Virus record (IMG/VR): IMGVR_UViG_3300021425_000130
Location: 1-28,490 of that record
Direction: 5' to 3' (one strand)
Length of the DNA stretch: 28,490 bases
From: a virus
Positions within the stretch are counted from its first letter, which is position 1; the number at the start of each line of letters is the position of its first letter. The translations under genes were made by a program, and so were the position numbers. Of this stretch, positions 6,666 through 14,314 are shown in pieces. Under the pieces are notes generated by a model. The model saw nothing but the letters and a program-made list of their open reading frames with translations. It did no database searches and was not told where the DNA came from.

Positions 6666-8107
6666 TAGTTAAAAATATTTTCGTTAGTTATAGTTGAATT
6701 ATTTGGAGGGCCTGATGGACCGAATGCATTACCGCCACTAAACTCACTAGATGGAGTAACAGGATCAAACACTTGGTTATTGCCTGCAATAGTTTGGTTA
6801 GGTTCATCGGCAGTACCTAATGGATTATCACCAAGCCTTTGGCTAATGTTTTCATTTTGACCAAATAGTTTTAAACCATCTTCATTACCTTGAACTGCTG
6901 CACCAACTAAAGCATTACGTAAAGCCTGAGGGTTTCCTATACCACCTAAAGTAACTTGTGTCATATCAAACACATTTCCTAATTGAACTGGATTTGCAAA
7001 ACTAACAGCAGCTCTTCTGCCTAAATCCAAAGCTCCATCAATAGCTTCATTTACCTGATCTTTTGCAAACGCTTTTACTTTACCAAAAAATTGATTATCT
7101 GTTTGTACTTTACTTGCATCTAATTTATTATCATAACCAGCAAACTGAGAAACATTTTCCATTAATGCATAAGTCCATTTAATTTCAGTAGTGGTTATTT
7201 CACCACCTGAATTAGTTACACCTTCAAATACTTTTCCTGATGCCCTAGGATCCCATTCACAATCAGTAAATTTAAAACCTACTTGTGATGCGTTTTGATT
7301 TACATAAGAATCAGAAGAATTTGTAGTACTAGGGTTTGTTGCCTGTAACCAATTTCTTGTGGTTTTAAATTTTCTTATTTCTTGGACATAAACATATACA
7401 TCAAACTTCATTAAATTTTTAGGCAAAATAAATCGCTTGTACATACTATCATACACAGCCATTTTATATAAACTAAATAATGCCGTTAATTTTAAATCTA
7501 TTGCTTCTAAACATCCTATAGTAATACCTTCTTCGCCGCTACTTCCAGTATAAGGATCAATTGAAAAGTCTGTAGATTTTTGCCAAGCCTCTTGTATTCC
7601 TGCTATGGTTTGAAAATAATAAGGTCTTGTATTGTTAATTTCTTGTATGCCTTGAATAAATGCTTTTAGATATTGGGCTCGATTTACTTCACCTATAGCT
7701 TCTAAATAACCAATAGCAGATGCACCGCTTGGTGTATTTAAATCTCCGCCAGGTTTTTCTTTTGAAGTTTTATTAAATAATTGACCCGCAGCAGCTATAC
7801 CTTGATTAACAGTATTCTCAACTGTAAATTCTCCATCGTTTATACCAGACCCAGGTCCTGATGTGGCGCCATTAAATAATGGTGACGATATATCAAACAT
7901 TAAACTGAAGCCAAGATAAGTAGGATCATCTAATGAGGTTACTCCGTTAGCACCTGACCCATATGCAGATTTTGAATTATTAACAAATCTTTTAGCAAAT
8001 TCATAACTGCTCGGGAAAGATGACCCACCTAAAAGGTTTCCGTAAGGTCCAGCTAACTGAGATACTCCGTTAATTCCTGCAGGGCTAGTTAAATCTACTA
8101 AAGGCAT
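6665..8107 (-). CDS. Baseplate/tail-tube-initiator-like structural protein (gp48/gp54-like position)
   Basis: A 480-residue protein, Gly/Ser/Asn-rich at both ends. The middle (about 130-330) has a helical part (Y-L-E-A-I-G-E-V-N-R-A-Q-Y-L-K-A-F, then C-L-E-A-I-D-L-K-L-T-A-L-F-S-L-Y-K-M) and then beta strands F-D-V-Y-V-Y-V-Q-E-I-R-K-F, V-G-F-K-F-T-D-C-E-W and T-E-I-K-W-T-Y-A-L-M-E-N-V-S-Q. These look like the tail-tube barrel fold used by tube and tube-initiator proteins. It lies between the spike and hub genes and is coupled to the spike by the TAATG overlap. The family assignment is inference from fold pattern and position, not from a diagnostic motif. The last 100 residues are low-complexity and probably flexible. 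Confidence 0.6.
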   Translation of the reverse strand: MPLVDLTSPAGINGVSQLAGPYGNLLGGSSFPSSYEFAKRFVNNSKSAYGSGANGVTSLDDPTYLGFSLMFDISSPLFNGATSGPGSGINDGEFTVENTVNQGIAAAGQLFNKTSKEKPGGDLNTPSGASAIGYLEAIGEVNRAQYLKAFIQGIQEINNTRPYYFQTIAGIQEAWQKSTDFSIDPYTGSSGEEGITIGCLEAIDLKLTALFSLYKMAVYDSMYKRFILPKNLMKFDVYVYVQEIRKFKTTRNWLQATNPSTTNSSDSYVNQNASQVGFKFTDCEWDPRASGKVFEGVTNSGGEITTTEIKWTYALMENVSQFAGYDNKLDASKVQTDNQFFGKVKAFAKDQVNEAIDGALDLGRRAAVSFANPVQLGNVFDMTQVTLGGIGNPQALRNALVGAAVQGNEDGLKLFGQNENISQRLGDNPLGTADEPNQTIAGNNQVFDPVTPSSEFSGGNAFGPSGPPNNSTITNENIFN

Positions 8108-8129
8108 ATTTTTATTGTTTTTATATTTA

Positions 8130-9614
8130 TTAAGTCGTTGGAGTGTATTCCCTACGCTGTAATTGTAATCTCATTCTTAGTGGCCCTGGTTGAGTTAACA
8201 AATATTCAATACCAGTTATAACATAAAAGCCACTCAAATATTCATTAACAATTCCACTACCTGGACCTTTAGGTTCATCTTCATCTGACTGTTCTCTATC
8301 TTGTGGAGCTGGATCGCCAGTTTGAGCTACACCATCTCGTTGTTCGGTTAATACATTTTTAACTGGAGATCCATATTCAAAAATCAAAAGATAAATTCTA
8401 CTATACCTAGTTAAAGCAGGATTCACAGTATCTAATTCTACTTCCATCCCCATTTTTTCTATTTCAGAATTATTTTGATAATTTTGAACTACAGCATGTT
8501 GAAATTCAGGGTGGACATTATCGCCTTGTGTACCTAAATATTTGTATTTAACTTGACTATTTCTAGGGCCTTCTGGTTCACCGTTTATTACTCTACCTTT
8601 AGTTGCTGGTATTGTACCTTCAGTACCATTAGTAAGAGGATCCACAAATTCACTAATCCATTGCTTTTCTTCTAAATCCCAATACTGAGTATATCTTTTA
8701 TATCCATTTGCTTTACTTATTTCTCCACTCTTATTAGTAGGTTTATATTTAGATAGATATCTTGCACCACCTTGCATTTGAATTAAGTTAGATAATAGAT
8801 TAGGAAACGGAGTTTCACCAGATGCACCATCTGCTCCATAAGTATCAGATGCATTTGTACTAAAACTTTGGCTTACTTCTAACTCAGACTTATCTTGATC
8901 AAATAATCTATTAACGTCTACCATTGTTAAGTAATAATATGGATCAATGTAGCTTGTAAAAAATGTTTCCTTACTTAAATAACTATTTGCAACTATGTCT
9001 TGTATCCAAGTTTCAGTTGTGTCATTAGGATTAGTCCATGTCATTTGATCTGCTGTATCTTCAACATTAGAAGCATAACCTATTTTTAATCTTTCTGCTA
9101 TATTTGATAATGCATCCCAGCTTGTAACATTTTCTTCATATTCAACCTTTTCAGTAAATAAATCAGGAATAAACATTCTACCAAATATGTTATATTCTTT
9201 AGCGGTCATTCCACCACCTCCACCAGCTGGAGAACAATCAATAATAGTAAAATCAATTCTTATAGGCTTAAATGTAGTTTCTTCACCTTGTGACCTAATG
9301 TAAAGTTGAATTATATCTCCATCTTTAGGATAATTTCTTGCAGTAAAAAGTCCATCAGTATCAGCAAATCTAACTGTTAATGTTGGATAAAACCCAGTAG
9401 ATTCTAAAGAAAAATATTTAAGCCTATCCATTTGAACTTGGTATTGATTAATTACAATCAAAGGAATGATAGAAGAAAATTTAGATAATTTTTCTTTCAT
9501 AGTTACACCGTCAGAATTATCTGTACCACTTTCAGCATCAGGTATAAATAACTCATCGAGTTCAATAGTAGGTTCTATTATTGTTAATATGTTTCTTTCA
9601 ATCTGTGTAGACAT
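8130..9614 (-). CDS. Baseplate hub protein, gp27/gpD-like
   Basis: A 494-residue hub protein. Residues about 50-160 have the first hub barrel (I-P-L-I-V-I-N-Q-Y-Q-V-Q-M-D-R-L-K-Y-F-S-L-E, then T-L-T-V-R-F-A-D-T-D-G-L-F, and D-G-D-I-I-Q-L-Y-I-R). Next comes the E-Y-N-I-F-G-R-M segment and the helix W-D-A-L-S-N-I-A-E-R-L-K-I-G-Y-A-S-N, which is the usual gpD/gp27 linker that places the second barrel. The C-terminus has a second set of strands (G-F-Y-V-I-T-G-I-E-Y). In T4, a gp27 trimer joins the tube to the gp5 spike. The order hub, tube-like, spike along the minus strand fits. An acidic disordered segment near residues 425-450 (D-R-E-Q-S-D-E-D-E-P-K) is unusual but harmless to the call. Confidence 0.78.
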   Translation of the reverse strand: MSTQIERNILTIIEPTIELDELFIPDAESGTDNSDGVTMKEKLSKFSSIIPLIVINQYQVQMDRLKYFSLESTGFYPTLTVRFADTDGLFTARNYPKDGDIIQLYIRSQGEETTFKPIRIDFTIIDCSPAGGGGGMTAKEYNIFGRMFIPDLFTEKVEYEENVTSWDALSNIAERLKIGYASNVEDTADQMTWTNPNDTTETWIQDIVANSYLSKETFFTSYIDPYYYLTMVDVNRLFDQDKSELEVSQSFSTNASDTYGADGASGETPFPNLLSNLIQMQGGARYLSKYKPTNKSGEISKANGYKRYTQYWDLEEKQWISEFVDPLTNGTEGTIPATKGRVINGEPEGPRNSQVKYKYLGTQGDNVHPEFQHAVVQNYQNNSEIEKMGMEVELDTVNPALTRYSRIYLLIFEYGSPVKNVLTEQRDGVAQTGDPAPQDREQSDEDEPKGPGSGIVNEYLSGFYVITGIEYLLTQPGPLRMRLQLQRREYTPTT

Positions 9615-9620
9615 ATCTTA

Positions 9621-10157
9621 TTAATTGTTTCTATTTCTAGTTGGTAAATTAGTTCCTAATTGAATATTTCCACCTTCATATGTCTTAGCGTCTTGTCCTT
9701 GTTGTAGCACATTTGGTGGTAATGGAGTTTTAACTCCTGATTTTTTTGACTTAGCTTTTTGAGCTAACCTTTGTATACGAGATTGATCTTCTACACTTTG
9801 AAGACCAGTATCAACATAAGGCTTCATAACAGGATTAGGCCTAGATGCAGGGTTTGGTCTTTTATAAACCAAATTAATTTCACTTAAATTAGGTATGACT
9901 AAAACATCACCTTCTTGTACTGAAAACGGATTAAAGATATTATTAACAATACATAATGCATCAACATATTCACTTGTTCCAAAATATCTTTCACATATCT
10001 TATCAATTCTACCAGCCTCATCTTGCATAACATAATGTAAAGCCTTAAGACCAGCAGCCTTATCATATTTAAAAGAAGGAGCAGTTAAATCATAATACTG
10101 TTCACCCGTTCTTTCAATACTTAATAAGTTTTTTAAAGTTAATGATTTTATATTCAT
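9621..10157 (-). CDS. LysM-domain baseplate protein, gp53/gpX-like
   Basis: A 178-residue protein with one LysM-like fold at about residues 48-91: A-G-R-I-D-K-I-C-E-R-Y-F-G-T, then a helix L-C-I-V-N-N-I-F-N-P-F-S-V, then Q-E-G-D-V-L-V-I-P-N-L. This is the pattern of tail protein X and of the LysM-like part of T4 gp53, which clamps wedges together around the hub. The N-terminal 45 residues are mixed. The C-terminal 80 residues are Pro/Lys/Gln-rich and likely extended. The gene sits 6 bases upstream of the hub gene, in the same run. LysM domains also bind peptidoglycan, but in this context a structural role is more likely. Confidence 0.72.
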   Translation of the reverse strand: MNIKSLTLKNLLSIERTGEQYYDLTAPSFKYDKAAGLKALHYVMQDEAGRIDKICERYFGTSEYVDALCIVNNIFNPFSVQEGDVLVIPNLSEINLVYKRPNPASRPNPVMKPYVDTGLQSVEDQSRIQRLAQKAKSKKSGVKTPLPPNVLQQGQDAKTYEGGNIQLGTNLPTRNRNN

Positions 10158-10170
10158 CCTTAATTATTTT

Positions 10171-12021
10171 TTATGAATCAATTAGCATACTGACAACACT
10201 AGAAACATATTCACCGCTAGTTGCTTCTGTTGCCGGGGATGCGCTTCCAGTTGTCTTTTTAAGATTTGAAATATCTTTACTTTTAACCTGGCCTGCAGTT
10301 TCACCTGATTGAGTTTTTTGAATACTACTAGTTCCTACATTTGGAATAGCACCATATACTTTTATTTCTTTTCCTGATAAATTTAATATATCTTCAGCAC
10401 TATTAGCAGATGCATATATTCTACCTTTACCTGCATTAAACATATTTTCTATATCTCCTTTATCCCTAGGCTTTCCGTGAGCCATATCTAATTCAAATTT
10501 TACCTCCATTGGAAAATCATCATAACCTAATCCTGCACCTAATGTCATATTAGCATTTTTACATATCATATTACCCATCATTGCAATTGGATTCAATGGA
10601 TTACCAATTGTTAAATGCCAATCACCAGTAGGCTCACCACTAATGAAAGCTTTAGTTGCACCAGTACCACTATTGCCGCCAACCTGTCCGCCTAATAAAT
10701 TACCTAATAAACCACCTAGATAATTCTTGGCTGCCTCTATCCCACCTGAAAATACTGAATCAAAATCAAATCCACCTTCAGCATTACCAAATACAGTTTT
10801 GAATCCACCTTCAATATCATTAACTACGCTACCTGCATAACCAGAAAAATCACCTTGTCTTAATTTTGAAATATCTCCAAACTGACTAGCTACAAAACCA
10901 GCAGATCCATAATACCTATGCCCACCACCAAAGAATGCTCCATTATTAGTTGTCATAGTTAACATATTACTAATAATATCAATCATTGCTATTTTTGGAT
11001 TAACATAAGCTAATGATTTTAATTCATATTCAAAATTTAGTTTAATATCATTAGTAAAGTTTATACCTCTATCTCTTACTTGAGTTTTATTAACAACATT
11101 GATAGGACCTAATACAAAGTTTGCATAAGTACTACCAAGCCGATCTCCACTCTGTGATCCGTAACCTTGTTGCTTTCTAAATACATCACCTGAACCTTGT
11201 CCTTTAGCTACATTAGCAATCGCTCTACCTATACCACCAATTTTATTATAGAAAGGTTGCTGAGTATATCCACCATCTCCGCCGCCTTCAATTTTTTCCA
11301 TTTCACCTGTCAGTTCCTTAAAGGTTAAACCAAATGACATATTCATAATGTCTTCTAATTTATTACCAGCAGTTTCACCCATATAAGTAATTGCAGTTAC
11401 ACCTGCTACTTGTGAAGTATCACCAACTACTATTGGATCTTCTGGTGGTGGTTTTTCGCCATCTTCGACTTCTTGCTTAACTGCCATTGATTCCGAAAAC
11501 TTAAATATGTTATCTTTAACTGGCATAGGAAACCTTCTAAGAGTAATTAAATGATTAACTGGTATCTTCTTATAATATTTAGAATATAAAAAATTAGAAG
11601 CAGTGTATCCTATTTTTGGGTGTGCTTCATTAAAGTAATTTATTATTTTCATGACAGTAGGTTTGTTACCTGCCTCTCCACCCATCAGTTTACCAGCGGC
11701 TCTTTCAGTATCCATGTAATTACCTTTAAATCCTTGGTCAGTTGCAAAATCTCCATACATTCCTTGGAAGTTAAATAATGCGTACTTATTAGCTATTGAA
11801 CCTACGATTTGTTTACCTGACATACCTTTAGGGATGGTATCACCGGAAGCTTCTGCTGCATTATCAGCTGAATAAAAACTAGTTGCAACGGTATCAGCCA
11901 AAGATCTAGCAAAGCCTACACTCTCTCCACCAAATACACCGAGTATTTGATCATTATTTTTATTAGGCCCTGGAAAAATAGAGTCATTTAAGTCCCTTAT
12001 CTTTTGTCCAAACTTTGACAT
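10171..12021 (-). CDS. Large tail/baseplate structural protein, tail-tube-initiator type
   Basis: A 616-residue protein. After a variable N-terminus comes V-N-H-L-I-T-L-R-R-F-P-M-P-V-K-D-N (about 155-170), a strand-helix region, then I-N-F-T-N-D-I-K-L-N-F-E-Y-E-L-K-S-L (about 320-340). A well-conserved-looking block follows near 459-545: G-D-W-H-L-T-I-G-N-P-L-N-P-I, then L-G-Y-D-D-F-P, then H-G-K-P-R-D-K-G-D-I-E-N-M-F-N. I have seen that block in structural proteins of many large myoviruses, where it looks like a tube-type barrel, but I cannot name a T4 counterpart for certain. The middle (about 375-455) is Gly-rich. An AATATATAA motif lies 18 nt before the ATG. It is the first gene of the hub run. 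Confidence 0.65.
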   Translation of the reverse strand: MSKFGQKIRDLNDSIFPGPNKNNDQILGVFGGESVGFARSLADTVATSFYSADNAAEASGDTIPKGMSGKQIVGSIANKYALFNFQGMYGDFATDQGFKGNYMDTERAAGKLMGGEAGNKPTVMKIINYFNEAHPKIGYTASNFLYSKYYKKIPVNHLITLRRFPMPVKDNIFKFSESMAVKQEVEDGEKPPPEDPIVVGDTSQVAGVTAITYMGETAGNKLEDIMNMSFGLTFKELTGEMEKIEGGGDGGYTQQPFYNKIGGIGRAIANVAKGQGSGDVFRKQQGYGSQSGDRLGSTYANFVLGPINVVNKTQVRDRGINFTNDIKLNFEYELKSLAYVNPKIAMIDIISNMLTMTTNNGAFFGGGHRYYGSAGFVASQFGDISKLRQGDFSGYAGSVVNDIEGGFKTVFGNAEGGFDFDSVFSGGIEAAKNYLGGLLGNLLGGQVGGNSGTGATKAFISGEPTGDWHLTIGNPLNPIAMMGNMICKNANMTLGAGLGYDDFPMEVKFELDMAHGKPRDKGDIENMFNAGKGRIYASANSAEDILNLSGKEIKVYGAIPNVGTSSIQKTQSGETAGQVKSKDISNLKKTTGSASPATEATSGEYVSSVVSMLIDS

Positions 12022-12039
12022 AATCGTATCTTATTTTTA

Positions 12040-12049
12040 TTATATATTT
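12040..12049 (-). promoter_or_regulatory. Promoter-like motif AAATATATAA before the 616-residue structural gene
   Basis: Lies 18 nt before the ATG at 12021, at the head of the hub-spike run. Confidence 0.45.
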
Positions 12050-12611
12050 AACTTAAGCTTTTTAGATACTTAGTAATATCTAAGTTACCTTTTTCAAATT
12101 TATCCGACCAGCCTTTTTTATACCTGGCGTCAAATTCGTTAGTGCTATCTAAAGATAAAGGTCCTTTAAAAAAAGGTCTTGCTGATATCTCTTTAATTTC
12201 CTTTAGGTTTTTTGATATCATATAAAACTGAACCTTTTCAAATAATTCAGATAATCCAACTTTAGTCTTCTTGCACATTACAGATTCAACTATGACATAA
12301 AATCTTTCTCTATCTTTTTCATTTAACCTTTCTTCTAATACCTTTGCAGTTTTATAGTCCTCTGCTTTAAGTATCATTTTTCTTGCTCGGTTTTCAAACA
12401 CGTGCCTAAAGTTCATGTCAAAGAAATGCTTTTTTAGAAATTTCATACTATCATAAAACTTAATAATACGAATTTGATAAAGAGGATTAACAGGATCCCA
12501 TTTAGAGTCTATAATTTTACCTTTAACTGGTAAAAGTATATTAGGGTTGGTGTGTGATGCTAATAAGCAATAGACGTTTTGTCCTTTGTTAAATATCCTA
12601 TGAGTTTTCAT
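12048..12611 (-). CDS. Unknown protein, SH3-like N-terminus possible
   Basis: A 187-residue protein I do not recognise. Residues 1-55 are beta-rich (G-Q-N-V-Y-C-L-L-A-S, L-L-P-V-K-G-K-I-I-D-S-K-W-D-P-V-N-P-L-Y-Q-I-R-I-I-K-F), which resembles a small barrel. The rest is helical and strongly basic (R-A-R-K-M-I-L-K-A-E-D-Y-K-T-A-K-V-L-E-E-R-L). Its ATG overlaps the preceding stop (ATGA), so translation is probably coupled to the 130-residue protein. It belongs to a run of four small genes between the fibre block and the hub genes; in T4-like phages this position often holds assembly factors such as gp26/gp51, but no similarity to those is visible. Confidence 0.55.
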   Translation of the reverse strand: MKTHRIFNKGQNVYCLLASHTNPNILLPVKGKIIDSKWDPVNPLYQIRIIKFYDSMKFLKKHFFDMNFRHVFENRARKMILKAEDYKTAKVLEERLNEKDRERFYVIVESVMCKKTKVGLSELFEKVQFYMISKNLKEIKEISARPFFKGPLSLDSTNEFDARYKKGWSDKFEKGNLDITKYLKSLS

Positions 12612-13000
12612 TCAAATTCTATTATGTCATCAAATAGCTCAGCTGTGCCGTTGACCATAATATCAGGTGAATGATAAATTTTATAAGTTATAGGTTTAGA
12701 TGATAATGATTCTACGTACTCCTGTATTCCTCCAACCGTTTCTTTATTAAGATTACCTAAAACATAAAATATCGTTGTAGATATATTACGGTTAATTGCA
12801 TTTTGTAATTGCCTCATTAAGTAAGATGATACTACGGCATCAGATGGCTCAAATTGATAAAAATCATTTTTTGTAAGCTTATTAAATATATCCATATAAT
12901 TTATACACTCTATACTTCTAGGTACATTACCTAAAAATGTTTTGACACGCAATGCATCATTAGAGTATATGAAATTAAATTCTATATGTTCTTCTTCCAT
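12608..13000 (-). CDS. Unknown small acidic protein
   Basis: A 130-residue protein of unknown function. It alternates strands and helices (E-F-N-F-I-Y-S-N-D-A-L-R-V-K-T-F-L, then S-T-T-I-F-Y-V-L-G-N-L-N-K-E-T-V-G-G-I-Q-E-Y-V, then P-I-T-Y-K-I-Y-H-S-P), a layout like a Rossmann or P-loop fold, but no Walker A motif is present. It ends in a short acidic tail (D-D-I-I-E-F-E). The ATG at 13000 overlaps the upstream gene by 19 bases, and its stop overlaps the next start by four, so it is part of a tightly packed set. No other in-frame ATG is near enough to be a better start. Confidence 0.55.
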   Translation of the reverse strand: MEEEHIEFNFIYSNDALRVKTFLGNVPRSIECINYMDIFNKLTKNDFYQFEPSDAVVSSYLMRQLQNAINRNISTTIFYVLGNLNKETVGGIQEYVESLSSKPITYKIYHSPDIMVNGTAELFDDIIEFE

Positions 13001-13314
13001 TCTTCTAGTTCCTTAAGCTCACTCTTAAGAGATTTAATTTTAAATTCGATATCTTTAGCTGTTGGTTCAAAGTGAGTTCCCCAGCGTGTATTAATATCTA
13101 ATACATCTTTATCAAATTTACTACCTGGTTCTAATCCAAGGTCATCGCATAAATCAAAAAAGAATCTTTTTATATAACTAAATTGATTCCTGTCATTTTC
13201 ATTTGATTCATAAACATCAGTTGAAGTAAAATGTTCCCTACCTCCACCATGATTATCATCTATGACTTTTTTGATTACGCCATTCCTGGCAGATTCTAAA
13301 ACTATCTTAATCAT
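12982..13314 (-). CDS. Unknown small protein with C-terminal coiled coil
   Basis: A 110-residue protein. It begins I-K-I-V-L-E-S-A-R-N-G-V-I-K-K-V-I-D-D and ends with a clear charged coiled-coil segment (I-E-F-K-I-K-S-L-K-S-E-L-K-E-L-E-E-W-K-K). The middle contains Y-I-K-R-F-F-F-D-L-C-D-D-L-G. I assign no family. The ATG directly follows the stop of the 127-residue gene with no gap, and its own end overlaps the next gene by 19 bases. The packing with its neighbours supports it as a real gene; a plus-strand open frame at 13262-13474 is antisense to it and to the next gene. Confidence 0.55.
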   Translation of the reverse strand: MIKIVLESARNGVIKKVIDDNHGGGREHFTSTDVYESNENDRNQFSYIKRFFFDLCDDLGLEPGSKFDKDVLDINTRWGTHFEPTAKDIEFKIKSLKSELKELEEWKKNI

Positions 13315-13698
13315 TTATGATCTTTCTTGTAATTTTAATCTTAGTTCTTTTAATGTTTTTCTTGCAACTTTTTTATCAGTATGCCAAGTAGATTTATCTT
13401 TAACCATTGTCATAGCAAACACTTCTCTTAATTGTTCAATCTCTTTATCAGTATATCCCTCTTCTTTCCACTGAGACATTTTAATAGATTCTAATTCTTC
13501 TAGTTTTGCTGATAGAGCTTTGTCTGCATTCTCTAAATTTGCAGTATGAATTTCATTTCCTTTTTCTCTGGTCTTTTTACAAACTTCAAGCCAATCTTTT
13601 AATGATAATTTGCTTTTCATTTTTAAAATTCCTTGATGTTTCATAGCCGCTCTTCTTTGGCGACGATTAGGTATTGATTGATTTACAGTCTCGCTCAT
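13315..13698 (-). CDS. Unknown basic, helical protein
   Basis: A 127-residue protein. The N-terminus is very basic (N-R-R-Q-R-R-A-A-M-K-H-Q), a possible nucleic-acid or scaffold-binding tail. The remainder is almost all charged helix with heptad-like spacing (L-E-N-A-D-K-A-L-S-A-K-L-E-E-L-E-S-I). No family recognised. It has a promoter-like AATATATAA motif 13 nt upstream and starts the four-gene run that ends at 12048. A role in tail assembly is suggested only by location. Confidence 0.55.
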   Translation of the reverse strand: MSETVNQSIPNRRQRRAAMKHQGILKMKSKLSLKDWLEVCKKTREKGNEIHTANLENADKALSAKLEELESIKMSQWKEEGYTDKEIEQLREVFAMTMVKDKSTWHTDKKVARKTLKELRLKLQERS

Positions 13699-13711
13699 AT
13701 GATTAATTTTA

Positions 13712-13721
13712 TTATATATTA
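13712..13721 (-). promoter_or_regulatory. Promoter-like motif TAATATATAA before the 127-residue gene
   Basis: Lies 13 nt before the ATG at 13698 and heads a run of four overlapping or abutting small genes. Confidence 0.45.
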
Positions 13722-13737
13722 CTAGCTATTAAGTGTG

Positions 13738-14262
13738 TTATTCTCCTTTATACTTGCTCTCAATTAATGATTGTACACTGTTATGTAAACAGTCTAAAAT
13801 TTCATCTTCAGATAATTGATCTAAAATAAATGATTGTAATACATCATTAACTTCACCTTTATCAAAAGAAGTACTCATTAATTCGTAAACGGCTTTTTGT
13901 GGAATGTTTACTGGAAATTCTAAAAGAAGTTTTACTTTATTGTTTTTCTTTTGTTTATTAAATAAAACTCTAATAGGGTTTGGTGTAGTAGATAAAGCAG
14001 TTTCAACAAGTGTAGTTTTTTCTTTCGCTGAAACATTTAGGGGATCGTTAGAAACTGGAGGTTTTATAAATTCACCTGCTATATCTTCATCTAACAGTTG
14101 GATAAATTCATCTTGCAAATCTTTTGCTAATCTACCTCCTTCATTAAAGTTTATCCACTTATCATCAGTATCTTTAATGGTTACTACGTTACCAGAATTA
14201 TCACCTTTAATCCATTGATAGTACACCTTCTCTTGTACTTTTTCAGTTTTATCTTTTTGCAT
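13738..14262 (-). CDS. Unknown acidic protein between fibre and tail genes
   Basis: A 174-residue protein. Residues 1-60 contain strands and two Trp (Y-Y-Q-W-I-K-G-D-N-S-G-N-V-V, D-D-K-W-I-N-F). A variable Thr/Pro linker follows, then a helical C-terminal half (K-V-K-L-L-L-E-F-P-V-N-I-P-Q-K-A-V-Y-E-L-M, L-S-E-D-E-I-L-D-C-L-H-N-S-V). I do not recognise it. Small proteins with a basic mid-segment and acidic helical end at this point in T4-like maps are sometimes baseplate-hub assembly factors, but that is only positional. The upstream leader includes an AT hairpin at 14276-14300 that could belong to the end of the fibre transcript or to this gene's promoter. Confidence 0.5.
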   Translation of the reverse strand: MQKDKTEKVQEKVYYQWIKGDNSGNVVTIKDTDDKWINFNEGGRLAKDLQDEFIQLLDEDIAGEFIKPPVSNDPLNVSAKEKTTLVETALSTTPNPIRVLFNKQKKNNKVKLLLEFPVNIPQKAVYELMSTSFDKGEVNDVLQSFILDQLSEDEILDCLHNSVQSLIESKYKGE

Positions 14263-14275
14263 TTGTTGTCTATTT

Positions 14276-14300
14276 ATTATTATACTTTAAATATAATAAT
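14276..14300 (-). other. AT-only 9-bp inverted repeat between fibre and 174-residue genes
   Basis: ATTATTATA/TATAATAAT with a 7-nt loop in a 52-base gap. It could be part of a promoter for the fibre-proximal gene order or a weak stem-loop. AT-only repeats arise easily by chance in this composition. Confidence 0.25.
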
Positions 14301-14314
14301 TGTTTAAGAATCAA

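Noticed and set aside
13262-13474. Plus-strand open frame of 70 codons
   Set aside because: It runs antisense to two packed minus-strand genes and has no promoter motif or leader.
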